DNA of 64,000 nucleotides from Juglans regia. Its lineage: Eukaryota; Streptophyta; Magnoliopsida; Fagales; Juglandaceae. Positions 1-14,378 of the stretch are shown here, one piece after another (positions within the stretch are counted from its first letter, which is position 1; each line of letters opens with the position of its first letter). A program made the position numbers and the translations under genes. The stretch spans positions 11,170,681 through 11,234,680 of the forward strand of contig NC_049901.1 in NCBI RefSeq assembly GCF_001411555.2, in the 5' to 3' direction. The notes under the pieces are model-generated. The model was not told where the DNA came from and did not search any database. It worked only from the letters and a program-made list of their open reading frames with translations.

Positions 1-413
1 GTTTGAGGGGCTGTGATAGAGTATACTTATTGGGTGAGATGCACCAGATCATAGCTGGTATATCTTATTTCAATAATGGATATATTTCTAGGATTAGAAT
101 TTGTGGGATATCCACCTTCACAAAATTATCTCTTGGTTAAAAGTTTGAGTTTTAAGCATTTCCTTATCAGATGTAGCATTAAGTATACTTTTCAATTATG
201 CATAACAGTTATCAGAAACGATGGGTACAACCAATGCTATTAGTTTTAAAGAAATTGGCCTTAGGTGTCTTCCCTTTACTCCCCACACCCCACCCGGTTT
301 CTAAAAATATATTTGACAGGGATCATTCACCAGTTTTGTTCAGAGCAAATAGACTGATGATATTAATGTATGCATGGACATCCAGGTATTAATTTAGATT
401 TAAATGCCTTTAC

Positions 414-3400
414 CGGTCAACAGATTCCTGGTGCCCAAGCTGTCCATTGGTACCTCTTCCCCAAGAAAATACATTTTGCCCTTCAGTAAGAGCAAGTGTA
501 TGCCTCCATCCACAAGAGATTTGAATTACTCTCTGCCAAGTGCCAAATAAAACTAAGAAATAGGCTAATAATTTTTTGGAAAGAAGAAAATTCAGAAGAA
601 ATCTCCATGGAACTGAACATCAATGCCACGGCCTATCTTAACCAATCTTGGGATAAGAATGTGCCTGTTCATGGGGAAATTTTACTTGCACAGGAGAGAA
701 ATGATCAACATTGTCACCAACTCCAACCTGTCCAAACTGTATAAAAAAATAAAAGAACAGAAAAAAGGCATAAGACAATAAATAAGCTAATGCAGATGAA
801 GTACATATATATCAGGTTCAAGTGATGTAAAATTTAAGAGTAAGGATATGCTAATGAAACTCCAAAGATGGTAGAAATATTAGTAAGTTAGAAGCATCTA
901 GACTCTCGGGCATTTTGTTCACACACAGAGGATCAACTTATAAAAAGTGAAAACTAGTAATTATTCTGTCTATCCATAGATTTCTTGAGCCAACATTCTT
1001 CTCATCTATTAAATATTCATGAACAACAGAACGCAAAAAAATATTTTAAATCTGAAAACTAAAGATGTAGATTGCTAACCTTATTCCAACCCCAGCCATA
1101 AAGTTTTCCATCAGATGCAAGTGCCATAGAATGCCTCCAACCACCCGATACCTAAAAAGCATCAATACAAGAAAAGTACAGACAAAATTGATTAAAAGCA
1201 CTAATTTCTCCAAACAACTAGCGAATTTTCAAGCAAAGCTCGTATTCTACAGCAGAAATTTCCACAACCCAATGCATCTATAGTTTATGGTCTCCAAGAC
1301 ATTGAGGAATGACTTAATCCAGGGCCTACAGACCGCATTCAAGACCACATAGGCCTACTCTGCTGTACTACACTGCTCCCTCCATGACCTACCAATAGCA
1401 GCTGCTGCTGCTGCTCTCTCTCACACACATACAAAACACACATTCAGTAAGGATTAAAATTTGATCCAAGTTAATTCTTGAACAGAAAACAGGGTTAAAT
1501 GTTAGCCTTTCATAACATTAAGCCTACATCCTCAGCACATTCAAGAAGAAAACAAAGGGAGAAGTATGAGAGGTGTGGACGCAACTTTACGATCCAAATA
1601 AAAAGTGAAGTACTCCCAAGCTACTGTAATAAATTGTTCTGAGAAGAGATAATGCTCCATTAACCAGAAACAATTTGATAAACATGATCAATCTCATGCC
1701 AATCGCAAATTCAGTTACATAGAGCATATGCAGAGTATTTCAATATGAATGAGAATTCTATTCAATCGAAAATTTATTGGAAGTCAGGTTATGACTCTGT
1801 AGAACTTCCATTCATAATGATCAATACCATTCATTAGTCGTCAAGGCAATGGAGGGTGCAAAACAGCTTGAATCTCAAAAGTAGCATTCCAAACACAGAA
1901 AGTTGTAGGATAAAAAATCATTTCTAAACACAATTAAGAACCATACCAGCACAATGGGAATAAAAGATCACCTGAGAAATATAAGTATCACGCAAGGCTT
2001 CTAGCTTGTGAGGAACAAGATGATCTTCATAATCCCCATGTCCTAGTTGACCATATTTGCTCCAGCCATAAGTGTATAATTTACCCAATGAGGAAACAGA
2101 TATTGTATGCCGCCATCCACAAGCTACCATAACCATCTTCACACCCTGTATACAAAAATTATCTTTCTTTCCTTTCAGGTTTAACATACAAGGAAATAAC
2201 ATGAAAACACCACATGCAGACTTCCATTATATCTTATCATAAACTGTGAAGAACAGTGACTGAATTAGAAGACTCCAATCATATAGACGTCTGCAGTTTA
2301 GTTCATGTGTACATACAATTTGAAATAGCTCTCCTGTACAGATCTTCCATTCAAAGTGTGGTTCCAGATATGAGCATGAAACATGGTGCACCATAGTCAC
2401 TTAACATAATCATCTTCATCACAGAACCGCTCACAAGTAATTAGGGTGCAGTTTTTGGTTTCTAGCAGGATCCAGAAAAACTGAACGACATACCACATGA
2501 TTTATTCTGCCGTGAATTTGTAAATGGGCTGTAATGGCCGAGACTTTAAGCAGGAAATATTCAAGCCTCACAACATGCCTATAACACAACTGAGTTCAGG
2601 CAAGTCAGCAACAATATCACTAATGCCTCAATCTGGTACCTGGACTAATTTTCATTTGAAGACAATGAACTGTGGAACATTACTGGAGGTTTGGTCAAAC
2701 CTTCTAACTTAATATAACTTTATATGCTCCTTGTTCTGAAGTTTAAAATTCTGATAAATGATTTGGACCCATTATGGTCTTGCTTTCATAAATAAAATAA
2801 ATTTCGTCAAATAAAAGCATCTCATATACAGTACAAGAACTGAAAAGGGATTAACACTAAAGCCATATCGTGGGATCATTCACCTGCATGCCATATCATC
2901 CTCTATGGTCACTCATATCAAGCAATATTGCTGACGCCCAAAAATATATATATTTATTTAAAGTCCACCTTCTAAGGAACAGGAGTTATGCAAAGGAATC
3001 CACAGGACCACAACCCATCCTCTTGATCCCCACAACTGACACAAACCTACAACTTTGAAGATGCCCAACATAATTTTGAAAGACACCTAAAACTTAGATG
3101 ATCATTTGAATTGTTATCTTCTAAAAAGAAATAAATGATAATATATTTTGGACATACATCAACAGCAGAAGCTTTCTCAGGAACCAAGCGATCATTTCTA
3201 TCGCCTAAGCCCAAGTTTCCATATCGGCCCCAGCCCCATCCATATAGCTCTCCAGCTTCTGTAACAGCTGCAGTATGTTCAGCACCAGCAGCAACCATTT
3301 TGATAGAGACTCCCTAACAAAATAAAAAAAGAAAATTAGACACGTGAATCGTTTCATAAAAGAGTATGTATGAGAACCTGATTGAAAATTGTCAGTATGT

Positions 3401-6400
3401 GATGATAATCGCAACAATATTGTTGGATCAGCCTTTATGTTGATAAATTCATTAGCTTCCATCTTTCCTTTTTCTTGATGAAATCGCTAATTATCACATA
3501 GATGGTGTTGGCCAAAGAGTTGGTAGCATGGTAGTGCCCATGGTTCATTTATAATACAGCAACAAGCATAAAAGAATATATCCATGTATGGACCTGACAC
3601 TTGGTGGTGAGATTTCCGTTCCCTAAAAATCCTATCTATTGGCTTTTTATTTTCTTACGAGGATTCACAGCTAGGTATACCTACCATCCTTAACTTTGAA
3701 TATTGTGAATCAAAAGTGATGAAGGTGATATAGAGCACCCAATATATGTCTATTGTAAATAACTACATCACTCAGTGTACCTGGAATGCTTGAATTTTCT
3801 GCGGGACAAGAGAGTCTTCTGTGGTGCCTAGACCAAGTTGACCATTTTGGTTCCGTCCCCAACTTCAGTGAAACAGAGACAGATAATGAAACAGTAAAGC
3901 ATTTTCCCAAGAGTTAGCGCTAATATGCACAAGCAGTAACTCACAACAGAAGTCAACAATGCAAACAAAACAAGCAATGACTTAGAAACTGGAAATATAT
4001 GCATTGGTATATCAACATAAGTATGCTCAAGATAGTTGCAATCAGCATTAATTCGGTGCAGAAACATTCAACCAAATATAAAGCTTGGTATAAAGGAGCA
4101 TGCAATTAAACAACTGTTCTGAGTGTTTGGAAGAATGATTCCAAAATCTTCATGATTTTACCTTCCTAGAGGGATCCAGGAGCACAAACATGACATTTAT
4201 AGAGTGGAAACTTGATCCCATTTTGTTATTGGATCATACCATTTTTACTAAGGTCAAGTGAAGTACCCAATCTTCTCCCTGTAAACAGGGACTGCGGGTG
4301 GATGCTTGCATGGGCATTGGGACTACCATACAAAAGTAACTTGTGAGTCATGATGCACTTTTTTTTTATGAGAAATGATATTTACAGTCATAGAATGCAC
4401 AAGCATCACACACTCCTTTTGAAAAAAAAAAAAAGAGTAAATATGAAATTCACATAAAAAAATTAATTTTTTAATAATAGACCTCACTATTTTTAAAAAA
4501 TAGTGTACAGCACTTGCACAACTCATGACTGTATATAGCATTACTCTTTTTTTATTGGCTCCAGACATCCAAAAACAAAGTCCTACTAATTCCGGAGGTG
4601 CATATGCCATCAGCAAAGAGTTTCCTCAAGTGCATTTCAGGCAATTCAAGAGAAAATTCCTCCCGTTTGATGGTCCCAAAAAGTGTGAATGCGGAGTTTA
4701 ACCCAAAACATCCAATTTATACGGCTCAGGGTTCAAGATGTACTTTTTTACCACAAACATTTTCAGTTACAAAATTTTCTCTGTATTTTTCTTCTGCACT
4801 TGATTTTTTCCATTCACATGAGAGGGGAAGAAGGGAGGGTGGCCAAAGAGGAAAAGAAACCTCCTTTAGTTGGGCCATTCCTCTAGCTATAATGAAAAAA
4901 ATTAAATTTGAATCATTCATCAGTTATAAAATTGAGAGAGAAAGGGAGAGACTAGAAAAGACTGCCAACCTCTGCACCTCGCCTTCCATAGTCACTGCCA
5001 AGCAATGGCTGTCACCACAAGCGATTTGCTTTATTTTTATACCATTTAATGCTTTGATTGGCTGAGGAGTGAACAAGTCACTGGAGTTTCCATGGCCCAA
5101 CCTCCCAAAGTCACCCCTGAGAAAATAGGTAAGAGCACAAGATATTTACAAGCTACATGAAACCTAGACAAATCCACCAAAAATCAATATATCTTGATTT
5201 TAATATTTTACCACATACGGATAAGACATATATCATGCAGACCCACCTAGAACAGAAAATTAATAAATAATTCTGCATGTGGGATTAAATGCCATGCTGC
5301 TTACAGAGCTGATTATATATGGCAGTCAGCAGGAAAGTAAAATAAGCACGAAATTATTAAATACTAAATATTTTTCTAAGCAAATAGGTAAATATACATA
5401 TACATGCATTCTAAATGTTTTTCAAGCCCGATGTTCACATGCTTCTTCAAAGACTAATTGGTTGCCATTGTGCTTCTCAAAGCTTTCAAGTAAAACAGAA
5501 GGATGAAATGCAAAATAATTAAAGTGAAATGGAAACCGTTCTGGAAAAGAAAAGCTTCCAGCAGTGATAGAGTCTGACGGGCAATAAAACTCTCCTTTAG
5601 GAGGGGAAGGGAGGGGATTACATATTATCGAAGATGGGAACCAATATCTCGATTCATTGAAGTTCCCTCATCTGATGGAGGATATCTTCTCCATTTCTTG
5701 AGGCCAACAATTTCTCCTTATTTTTTTTCCTTTCATGCAGGCTAAATTATTTGACCTAGTCAACTTCTATACCAAGTTGAGTTTTTAAACCGAAATCAAT
5801 GCAGAAATACTGCAAAAGGCACATCTCTAATAAAATTTAAGAAAAAAATAAACCTAGAAAGAACTTTCAAAAGACAAAATTAAAGGATGATCTACAGACC
5901 ATCCCCAACTATAAACTTCCAGATGTGACAGAGAATATGAAATTGTATGATCAGCTCCACAAGTAACAGATACTATTTCACGGTCATCCAATGCACTCAA
6001 TTGAGTAGGCGAAAATCTATCTTCAGCATCCCCATGACCTAACTGTCCATCTTCTCCTCGTCCCCAAGAACAAACAATGCTTCCAGCTGTAATGCATCAA
6101 CAAAAGCCCCAGAAAACCAATTCACTTAAGTTAGAATGTAGGAAAGAGAATGAAGCTGAAGATGTTTTCAAAGGCCAACTACCAACTGAATATAAACAGC
6201 CAGCTGAGACAACCAAAAAGCCATCCATTAACATAAGAATAAAGGAGTATAGTCATAGTGGCATAATGGGCATAGAAGTCATTCAATGGAAAAACACCCA
6301 AAACAAGTTTTAAGGTAAACCAAGCCAAATCTTTTCTCAAAAGAACTTTGTTATTCAGTAAATAAGCAAATTGAAGTAACTGCTCTTCCAATGTCTATCA

Positions 6401-8115
6401 TCAGAAGAGAAAATTCAGTAATACAATTTTTCCCCTTCAACAAAACCACATATAGTTCATATTAACTTGGAAAGCAAATTTGGTTAGTATAGGTCCTAAA
6501 AGGTGGATTTGTTCTCCCATGATTTGATGTGATGTGTTGCATCAGTATAATTACTATTTTCTTCTGTTAATCTCCTAAGCTTAGCTAGCCTTATTATATC
6601 TCTTTAGAAAAGGCAATTGACACCAATCTGATATTATACTCAAAGATTAAGGATAGCTCAAGAGTATGGTGTCAAGGTAACGCCAGGGCTGACTTGGGAA
6701 ATCGGAAAGGAATTAATTTGTCGTGTTTCTGTGTAGAAATCCATCCCTCTAACAGGGTTTCACAGAAATGATAGCCAATAGTACAATCGGTAGAACAGTT
6801 GGGACAGGTAAGTCTCTTAAAATCCTAGATTATCAAATAGAAAACAGCAGTGATTATAGCTCTAGTTATATAGTTTAAATCCTTGACTGATAAGCGGAAT
6901 ACACCCGAGTCCTTTAGTTTCAAGGGACAACCAAACCTACGCTATATCAGTTGGGTGATATTTGATTGGCTCACACTGATGCATATAATTGAGAAAATAG
7001 TTGCTGGAAACAAAAATGATATTTTTGTGTATGAGTAGAACTGTAGATGGTCCCATGTAGCCGCAGATCAGCAATAAGAACCCCGAGAGCAAAATGAAGA
7101 AACTCATGCTAGAAAAGAAACCAAAATTCTAGAAATGGACAATGACAGACTTCACATTTGGCGCTTGTGCTAGGAGTTAAAGGCAATGTCAAGAGAAAAT
7201 TCATATGATCATGCAAGAAGTAAACCCAATCATGGCAAAAGCCAAGAAAATAATAAGGAGAGACCACTATTTACCAAAATAAATAAGTAATGAAGTTGGA
7301 ATACCAAATGAAAATAGCACACACAAACCTAATTCCAATTTCATAACCAAACCGAGTATTAATCAATCTATTGACTAATTGAACATAATGCTGTACAAAT
7401 CGATTAAAAATAGGGCCAAACCCATGCATGTTCAGTGTCTTTAGACAACGATCTCTAGGGACCTCCCTTCAAGGGAAAAAGTAACAACAAAAAATTAAAT
7501 CCAAATTGAGGGAAAAAAAGAACAAGAAAGAGAATAATAGTTAATCAGGAGACTCGTGAACAAGATCTATAATACATACATACATATATACATACTTATG
7601 TACGTACGTACATACATATGTGTGCACAAACGTTTTCAACGTTGTTTCCAGAATGACATTTCAAATACAAATATAAAGAACTTAGAAAATGAGTTTCACA
7701 ATGCTGTACAAAACGAGAACATAAAAAGCAAAATGCCACACAGAAAGATATGTCCAGTGGTTGCAAGGATTAATACCCGTTTGGAGAATTATCTACTAGA
7801 ACTATAGATTTTTCGTCACTTAAAAAGTCCAAGAAACAATAACTTGCACTCAACCCATGTAAAACTCTAGATTGCATTCCATTTTCGTCATGACTAAGGC
7901 GGGAACTTTCTTCAGATTGATCAGGACGTAAGAAACAGGAACAACGATCACTGGACCACTAAAGCCAATGACTTGGAAACAAGAAAACCCGGAATTGTGG
8001 AAAGGGGAGAAATTAGGAGCTTACAGAGAAGCGCGACGGAGTGACTAGCACCAGCAGAGATGAGAAGAACTCGACGAACAGGGCCAGTAACTTCAATAGA
8101 TCCCTCCTTCGACAT
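414..8115 (-). CDS. UVR8: UV-B photoreceptor UVR8 (RCC1-repeat beta-propeller), 3' end outside window
   Basis: UVR8 is a homodimeric photoreceptor that becomes monomeric under UV-B and then binds COP1 to start photomorphogenic signalling. Nine coding exons can be read on the minus strand: 8025-8115, 5900-6086, 4970-5116, 3781-3862, 3158-3313, 1972-2145, 1080-1151, 665-736 and 414-532. Phases join cleanly to give about 366 residues; Arabidopsis UVR8 has 440. The start is ATG at 8115 (MSKEGSIEV), followed by RCC1 repeats with GxxHT and GQLGHG motifs. Three GWRH[T/S] motifs place Trp at residues 232, 284 and 336, one off from the Arabidopsis sensing residues W233, W285 and W337, each followed by Arg. 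The final exon carrying the C-terminal COP1-binding tail should lie left of position 1; I see none at 1-413. The intron between 532 and 665 appears to use a GC donor. Identification is from remembered family sequence and is very strong. Confidence 0.94.
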
Positions 8116-8181
8116 TTCCCGCGTTCAAATTCGTTCTCTTCCTCCGCAAGCTCAAACGGACGATAGAAACGTGCCAGAAGC

Positions 8182-8203
8182 GAGAGAGAGAGAGAGAGAG
8201 AGA
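8182..8203. repeat. (GA)n microsatellite in UVR8 5' leader
   Basis: About 11 GA units between the putative TATA box and the UVR8 start codon, reading as (CT)n in the sense of transcription. CT-rich 5' leaders are common in plant genes. Confidence 0.85.
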
Positions 8204-8281
8204 TTCCGAGTATATCCGCAGTGCAGTAGAAAGCGAAGAAGGGTACAGGTTTGAAGTGGATGGTGCGAAGACAAGGAGACC

Positions 8282-8289
8282 TATTTATA
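8282..8289 (-). promoter_or_regulatory. Probable TATA box of UVR8
   Basis: TATAAATA on the minus strand, about 170 bp upstream of the UVR8 start codon. This is a plausible distance for a short 5' UTR. Transcription start is inferred. Confidence 0.5.
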
Positions 8290-10086
8290 GGAAGGACTAC
8301 GGAGATGGCACATGTAATGTGCAAAGGCAGTCATTCGTTCGGTTGGGCACATAGTTCCACAGAGAGAGATGATCGTAGTCACTGTTTGTTACGTGTCGAA
8401 CAGTCATGGGAGTGGTAGAAAGTTAGAAACAACGGCATTGATTGATGGAGGGTCCCAGTTTTGGCTTTAATTATTGTAGTTTGGTCTTCCATCCTATGAC
8501 GATAGGTGAGTTTCGGCGCTCACCCTTGTGAAGAAACAGCTATCCTTGTCGGCGCTGTCGCCGCTAGCCACCGCCACGGACGGTTTCCACCACATTGTCT
8601 GTCTTACCATTTTTAGCTACCAGCTACTGTAATTTAAAATGTACAAATTTGTCTTTTGCTAAAAAGTTTATGTAAGTCCTTGTAAAAAAATGCACTATAT
8701 TTTAAAAAATGTATAAAAAACTATTCTTGATATACACCTAATAAAGTTGAATTTTAAATTTATATTTACAAATTAAATTTTAATATTTAAATGGCGTGGA
8801 TTATACTTGTCCACTTCATAATATAACTTTTCAAATATCCATCACTCTCTGAATTGATATAGGAAATAGGCTTTTGATACTATAACTTATTTATTTTCAA
8901 TTTTGTTTTTCTTAGATTTTTCTATTTTCAAGGTCCACGTCGCTTCCAAGAGGGGAAGAAAAACCCTTCTTCCTCCCTCTATTATTATGAACTTAACCCC
9001 TTTTTATTTCTTTTATTTTTTCTAACTTTTCTCCTAAAATGCGATTTAGATGATGAGATAATTTTAAATAAAAATTAATTATAATATTATTATAATATTT
9101 TTTTATTTTTTAATATTATTATTATTTTAAAATTTTAAAATATTAATTATATTTTATAAAAAAATTTTAAAAAATTATAATAATAAGGATAAATCACTCT
9201 AACCATCTAAAAAGATGGTATAAATCTAATTCAATCCATCCAGCTTTTACTCCCACGTGTTGTCTCCTTTGTCGGTCCATTTTCAACACATTTGACTTTT
9301 AATTTAATTTAATTTTGACTCATGGTAGCGATAAAAATATTAGAAATATATTAACTTTAAAAACGTTCTTAGCATTTAATTTTAGGACAGTTTTGGAAAG
9401 TAGATAAAATGATAATTTTGTGGATAGTAATAAGATAATTTATAAATAATAATAAAATAATTTAAATTGAGTATATTTTTAGATTTTAAGAAAGAAAAAA
9501 GAAAAAATTAAATAAAAAATATTATAAAATTAAAATATTATAATAATATAATTTTAGAATATAATTTTTGTTTGAAATTTAAAAAAAATTAGAATTATTT
9601 AAAATTTAAAATTTAAAATTTTAAAAAAATTATAATAATTAATTAGAAAATTTTATATTTAAATTATATTTAAGAATAAAATAAAATAAGATTAAATAAA
9701 ATTAGATAAAATTTTATATTTCATCCCATATCCCAAAGATCTATGTTACGTATAATCCTCATTTAGAAATTATATGTGCCAGTTTAGTAATTTTATTTTT
9801 AATTTTTTTTAAAATTATAATAATATTCTTATCAAAATAATACTTTTTTTATCTAATAAAATATTTATATATATAATCTCTATTTAAAGACTGTAAATAA
9901 AATTTTTCTATCCCTAACTTGCCTTATTCACCAAACAACAAACAAGTTTTTTATAATATTTTTTTTTAATAAAACTCTATAATTAAAAGGCATACAATTA
10001 GAAGTTTTTTATCATTTATCTACCGCGCATATGCCAGCGACTCCTCAAAAAAATTTTATTTATTTATTTATTTATTTATTTTTTAA

Positions 10087-10525
10087 ATAGCACAGGTAGT
10101 AATATCCATGGCAGTACGATTGATCATTGATTGAAAGATTGAACTATTGTGACAAGACTTGTAAACTTCCATGCGTTTTCGTTCTTTTCTTTGTTCTAAG
10201 GGCAGTGATGGGTTCCTATCAATCACTATCCATTTACTATATAAGTATATTTTAAATTTTTTTATTTTATTTTATTTTATTATAAATATTTTTTTAACAT
10301 TTTTAATTATTAAAAAAAGTATATAGTTTATTCATACTCATTTACTTAATTATTAAATAAAATAAAAAAATTAAATACAAATTAAATAATATATAAATAA
10401 TTCTATCATTATTCTTGTTGTAATAGCACAGGTAGTAATATCTATGGCAGTACGATTGATCATTGATTGAAAGTATAATTATTGTGACAACACTTGTAAA
10501 GCATCCATCCATTTTTGTTCTTTCG
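10087..10525. repeat. Pair of ~100 bp direct repeats 336 bp apart
   Basis: The segment beginning atagcacaggtagtaatat at 10087 recurs at 10423. Both continue through a shared 'ggcagtacgattgatcattg' block and a 'tgtgacaa.acttgtaaa' block, with scattered substitutions. AT-rich DNA lies between them. Consistent with a local duplication or the two ends of an unknown element. Confidence 0.8.
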
Positions 10526-11153
10526 GATAATTATTAAATTTTTTTCAAAATTAATATATAAAATATAATAAATAATTTAATTTTTTAAAATTATAAAATA
10601 AAAATTATATTTTAATAATATTTTATTTAATTTTTAATTTATTTCATCTTATATTATCTATATAACTAAACAATACTTTAATATTGTTGAAATATTGTAT
10701 ATATATATATAATATTACTCTAAAATAAATAGATGGTGATAGGCTAACAATTCATTTATAATTTATGGATAATTTTAAATATAATAATATTTTTATTATA
10801 TTTAAACACATCAAATTAAAAATAAAAGTCAAAAGCAAATTTAAAATAATAATATTTTATTACATAATTATATATAAAGTATTATTTAATAGTAACTTTA
10901 TCATTTTTCAAATAAAATAAATGGCCTACCTTAATTGGCGGATGGGGTAAGTGCACGGGTACCTTATTATTAATTAAGGGTTTGTCATTTTTTAATTTAT
11001 TGTGGAAATTATGGGATTTCCCAGACAATGACTGATTGATGGATCAAAGCCTTTATGTTTGAACTCAATCCATGCGATTCAAGCCCAGCAACCACATCTA
11101 AATGCAGTCCCCACCTACCCTCTCTAGAATCCACTCCGAATTTTAATTCTAAA

Positions 11154-11360
11154 AAAGTAATGTTAACACTTTCGTCTTATTTTAATTTTATTAAATAAAA
11201 TATGATATATATATTTAAGTATCATCTCTAACTACTTATAAATATATTGAAAGGTAAATACTTTTTCCTTTCAATGTTAACACTTTCGTCTTATTGAAAG
11301 GTAAATACTTATAAAAAGTAATGTTAACACTTTCGTCTTATTCAAGTTCTTTTTCAATAT
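11154..11360. repeat. Short interspersed repeats, three copies
   Basis: The block 'taatgttaacactttcgtct' (or its 3' part) occurs near 11159, 11275 and 11319. It is accompanied by repeated 'gaaaggtaaatactt' or 'gagaggtaaatacttt' blocks near 11250, 11297 and 11365. This looks like slippage or local shuffling; no coding potential. Confidence 0.65.
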
Positions 11361-12330
11361 TATGAGAGGTAAATACTTTATCAAGATGACTAATAGTATA
11401 TATTAGTATATCAATAATATTTTCGAGAATAATTCTCTGAATCTATATATTTTTATTAATTTATAGTAAATCTTTAAACAGAATAATATTGAAGTGTTTA
11501 ATCAATAATTATTTAATAATAATAAATATGTCACATCATACTTGATAGAATAAAAGTAAAATAATAATATGATATATATAATTTTGTAAGTAAAAAATAT
11601 GAGTAATGATATACATCACATCATAATCTTATTTTTATCTTATTATGTAAGATGTAATATATTTATTATTATTAAATGATAAAAAATTATTTAATAAAAA
11701 ATTATTTAATAATGATAAATATGTCATCTTATGTATAATATAATGAAAATAAAATGATTGTATAGTGTATAAAACTTTTAAAAAAACATAAAAAAGTACA
11801 AAATACAAGAGTGGAAGGCAAAGTCGATGATGGTTCAGAATTCAGATCCAGTTATGAAGCTCTCTTACATGCCATGTGATGTCCATTAATTTTATCATCT
11901 TACCAAATAAATACCCTCTATCTACCGTTCTTACAGCTGGAAAGTTTTGCATTAAAAAAAGTAAATATTATTTGTCTTATTCTAACATGGTAACTTAATA
12001 TGATTCGTGAAATTATAAGATCCCGACTCGAAGATCATTTCATCTCATTTTATTTTATTTTAATATTTAAATATTATAAATATAAATATTTTTTAATTTT
12101 AAATATTTAACTTTTCTATTTAATCATTACCTAGTAAAATTTTTTTAATATTAAAAAAAAATTATTTTTTTAAAATTTTAAAATAAAAAAAAAATTTATT
12201 TAATTTTTTTCTTTTTTTTTAAAAAAAAAATCTATAAAATATTTTAATTTTAATTTTTTTATTATTATTTACAAATTATTTTATTAGAAGGAAAATCTGG
12301 CGTAACACATCGTACAGTTTACACGCGTTT

Positions 12331-13927
12331 AAATCATACGCAGATGTACGATGCGTAAAACGACATGGCCAGTAAGCAGGGCAAGATGACGTCGGTTGTG
12401 TTAATAAGCCCAACTGCCCCCTGTCCAGTACAAATTGTACAGTGAATCTCTGTCTTAATACAACAAGAGAGGCCCAGTTTTCTATCCTCTTGGAAGTTAG
12501 GAATATCTACTCTCTCTTTCAAAAGCCCGTTAATAAACCTGCAGCCTTAAGAGTACATTAAGCAGTTGGTACAAAGTTAGGTGAAAATAATACACTAACT
12601 TAATTATTTCACCTGTCCAACTTATCACCTTGTACCATATTTTTAGAGTCAGGTAGTATTTTTTTTATAATTATTTTAAAGAAATTTTATATCACATACT
12701 TCTATCTAATTAACATGTAATTTTTTATTTTTATTATTCTATCTTAATACTTAAATATGTGTGTATTTAAATAGAATGACAAAAATAATAAATCACATAT
12801 TAATTGAATAGAGGTGTGTGATGTAAGACTTCTTTATAACATTTCTCCTTATTTTAATGTCATGGATCACGTAAACATCATGTTAGACTCTATATTGTCT
12901 ACAAATAATATTTAATGCATGTTTAGAATTGCAGTGAAAATATATAGCTTATAACTTTAAGGCTTATAAATTATAACTTAAATAATAAGTTCTAATGTTT
13001 AGTAATCATATGTTTAAAATACTTTCAAACATATTATATTTGTTATTCCTAAAAAAAACCCATATTATATTTGTTTGGAAACAAACTAAAAAAAATAATT
13101 TATGAGATATAAATGACGATAATTTGATTTTTTTTATAAATTATGATCATAACCTTAAAAATTTAAAAGTTGTAATTATCTAAAACTTATATAGGTATTT
13201 TCGCCAATTGATAATTTTTTTAAAATTTAAACTACATTTCGGATTATCTGAAAAAGTACATTTAAGGAAACGCATCGATATGATGCTTTTCCTTAAATGT
13301 AGTTTTTAGCTTATTCAAGATTAAAAAGTACTTTAAAATGTAAAACACTCACATAATTTAACTTTTTCATTACAGAATTTTTTAAATCTTTTAAATATTT
13401 TTTAAAACTCCTAACGCAATCTCAAACATACATTTAATGTCGTGGAGATCATAAATCGTGCGCATCTTTATCTAAATTGTAAAAAATGTTGAGTTATAAA
13501 ATTGTAGAGGAACTTGTATTTGTCATAATATAATTGAACAATGAAAATCTTTTCAAAATAATATATATATATATATATATATTTATTATGAATATTAGAG
13601 ATAAGTTAAGGAATGTTTATAATAATTCAGGTCGAGTGGCATTGAATGGTGGTAGGAGTTTGAATCACACCCTCAAAACTAGGAGTGTAAAAAAAAAATC
13701 GATAAACAGATAAATCGGACCAGACCGGATTGAACCGGTGGGCTTGGTCCGATATTGAGTTTGGTTCGATTCAGTACCAATTTTATTTTTTTAAAAACCG
13801 CTCAAAATCAGTCCAGTTCAGATTTTTTTTTAAAACCAGATCGAACCGGACCAGATCATATATATATTATAATTTTTTATATTGTATATAATTTTTTATG
13901 TATAATATATAATTATATATAAAATAT
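12331..13927. repeat. Duplicated segment, copy 1 (empty-site copy)
   Basis: About 1.6 kb, starting 'gatgtacgatgcgtaaaacg' after a variable edge, is repeated at 17605-19927 with high similarity. This copy lacks the 708 bp hAT insertion found in copy 2; the intact target gtcttaat is at 12452-12459. It contains a Harbinger-like MITE and the left end of a larger hAT-like element. No gene recognised. Confidence 0.88.
12915..13433. mobile_element. PIF/Harbinger-like MITE, copy A
   Basis: Imperfect terminal inverted repeats: ATGCATGTTTAGAATTGC at the left and the reverse complement ATGTATGTTTGAGATTGCG at the right, flanked by TTA on both sides (12912-12914 and 13434-13436). TTA/TAA target duplications are typical of PIF/Harbinger (Tourist) MITEs. 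519 bp, non-coding. Confidence 0.6.
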
Positions 13928-14378
13928 TTTTATATTATATGATAAATTACTAATTAATATAATATTAAATTTTAGAGAGTCGCTTCACACCGATCAGGTT
14001 GGTTTTTCCACAAAAACAACCCTTCATTCATCTCAAGCCACGTAGGATAAAACACTATAAGAGAAATATACCCCTCTAAAGACAATCACCTCGTACGTGC
14101 TAGCATTCTCTTCCTTAGCACCATCCTCCGCCTTCTCTTCCTCGCTGGTCTCTCTGCCCATAGTTCGACGCCGACGCCAACGCCAACACAAGCATCTCAA
14201 TCCGACGCAGACGTCGACGCCGACTCAACCATCTAAGTTTGACGCCGACAAAAACGTAGCTCAGAAACACCCCCTCAAATTGCACCATTCTTTTCCTTGC
14301 TGCCCCTCTCATCCTTCTCATTTGCACCGCCTCAATCTCAATCCAACGCTGACGCCGACGCAACCAGATGCCCACAAG

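Larger units (their letters stand above)
8350..12330. other. AT-rich intergenic stretch, no gene seen
   Basis: No convincing coding exon on either strand. The DNA is mostly A/T homopolymer-rich, with patches resembling the 'aataatattttaaaatttga' type of degraded MITE (for example 9040-9180 and 9380-9730), a (TTTA)n run near 10046-10085, and the short repeats listed separately. Confidence 0.6.

Noticed and set aside
8013..8324. Minus-strand ORF of 103 codons across UVR8 exon 1
   Set aside because: Wrong frame relative to the UVR8 start and running through the GA repeat of the 5' leader.
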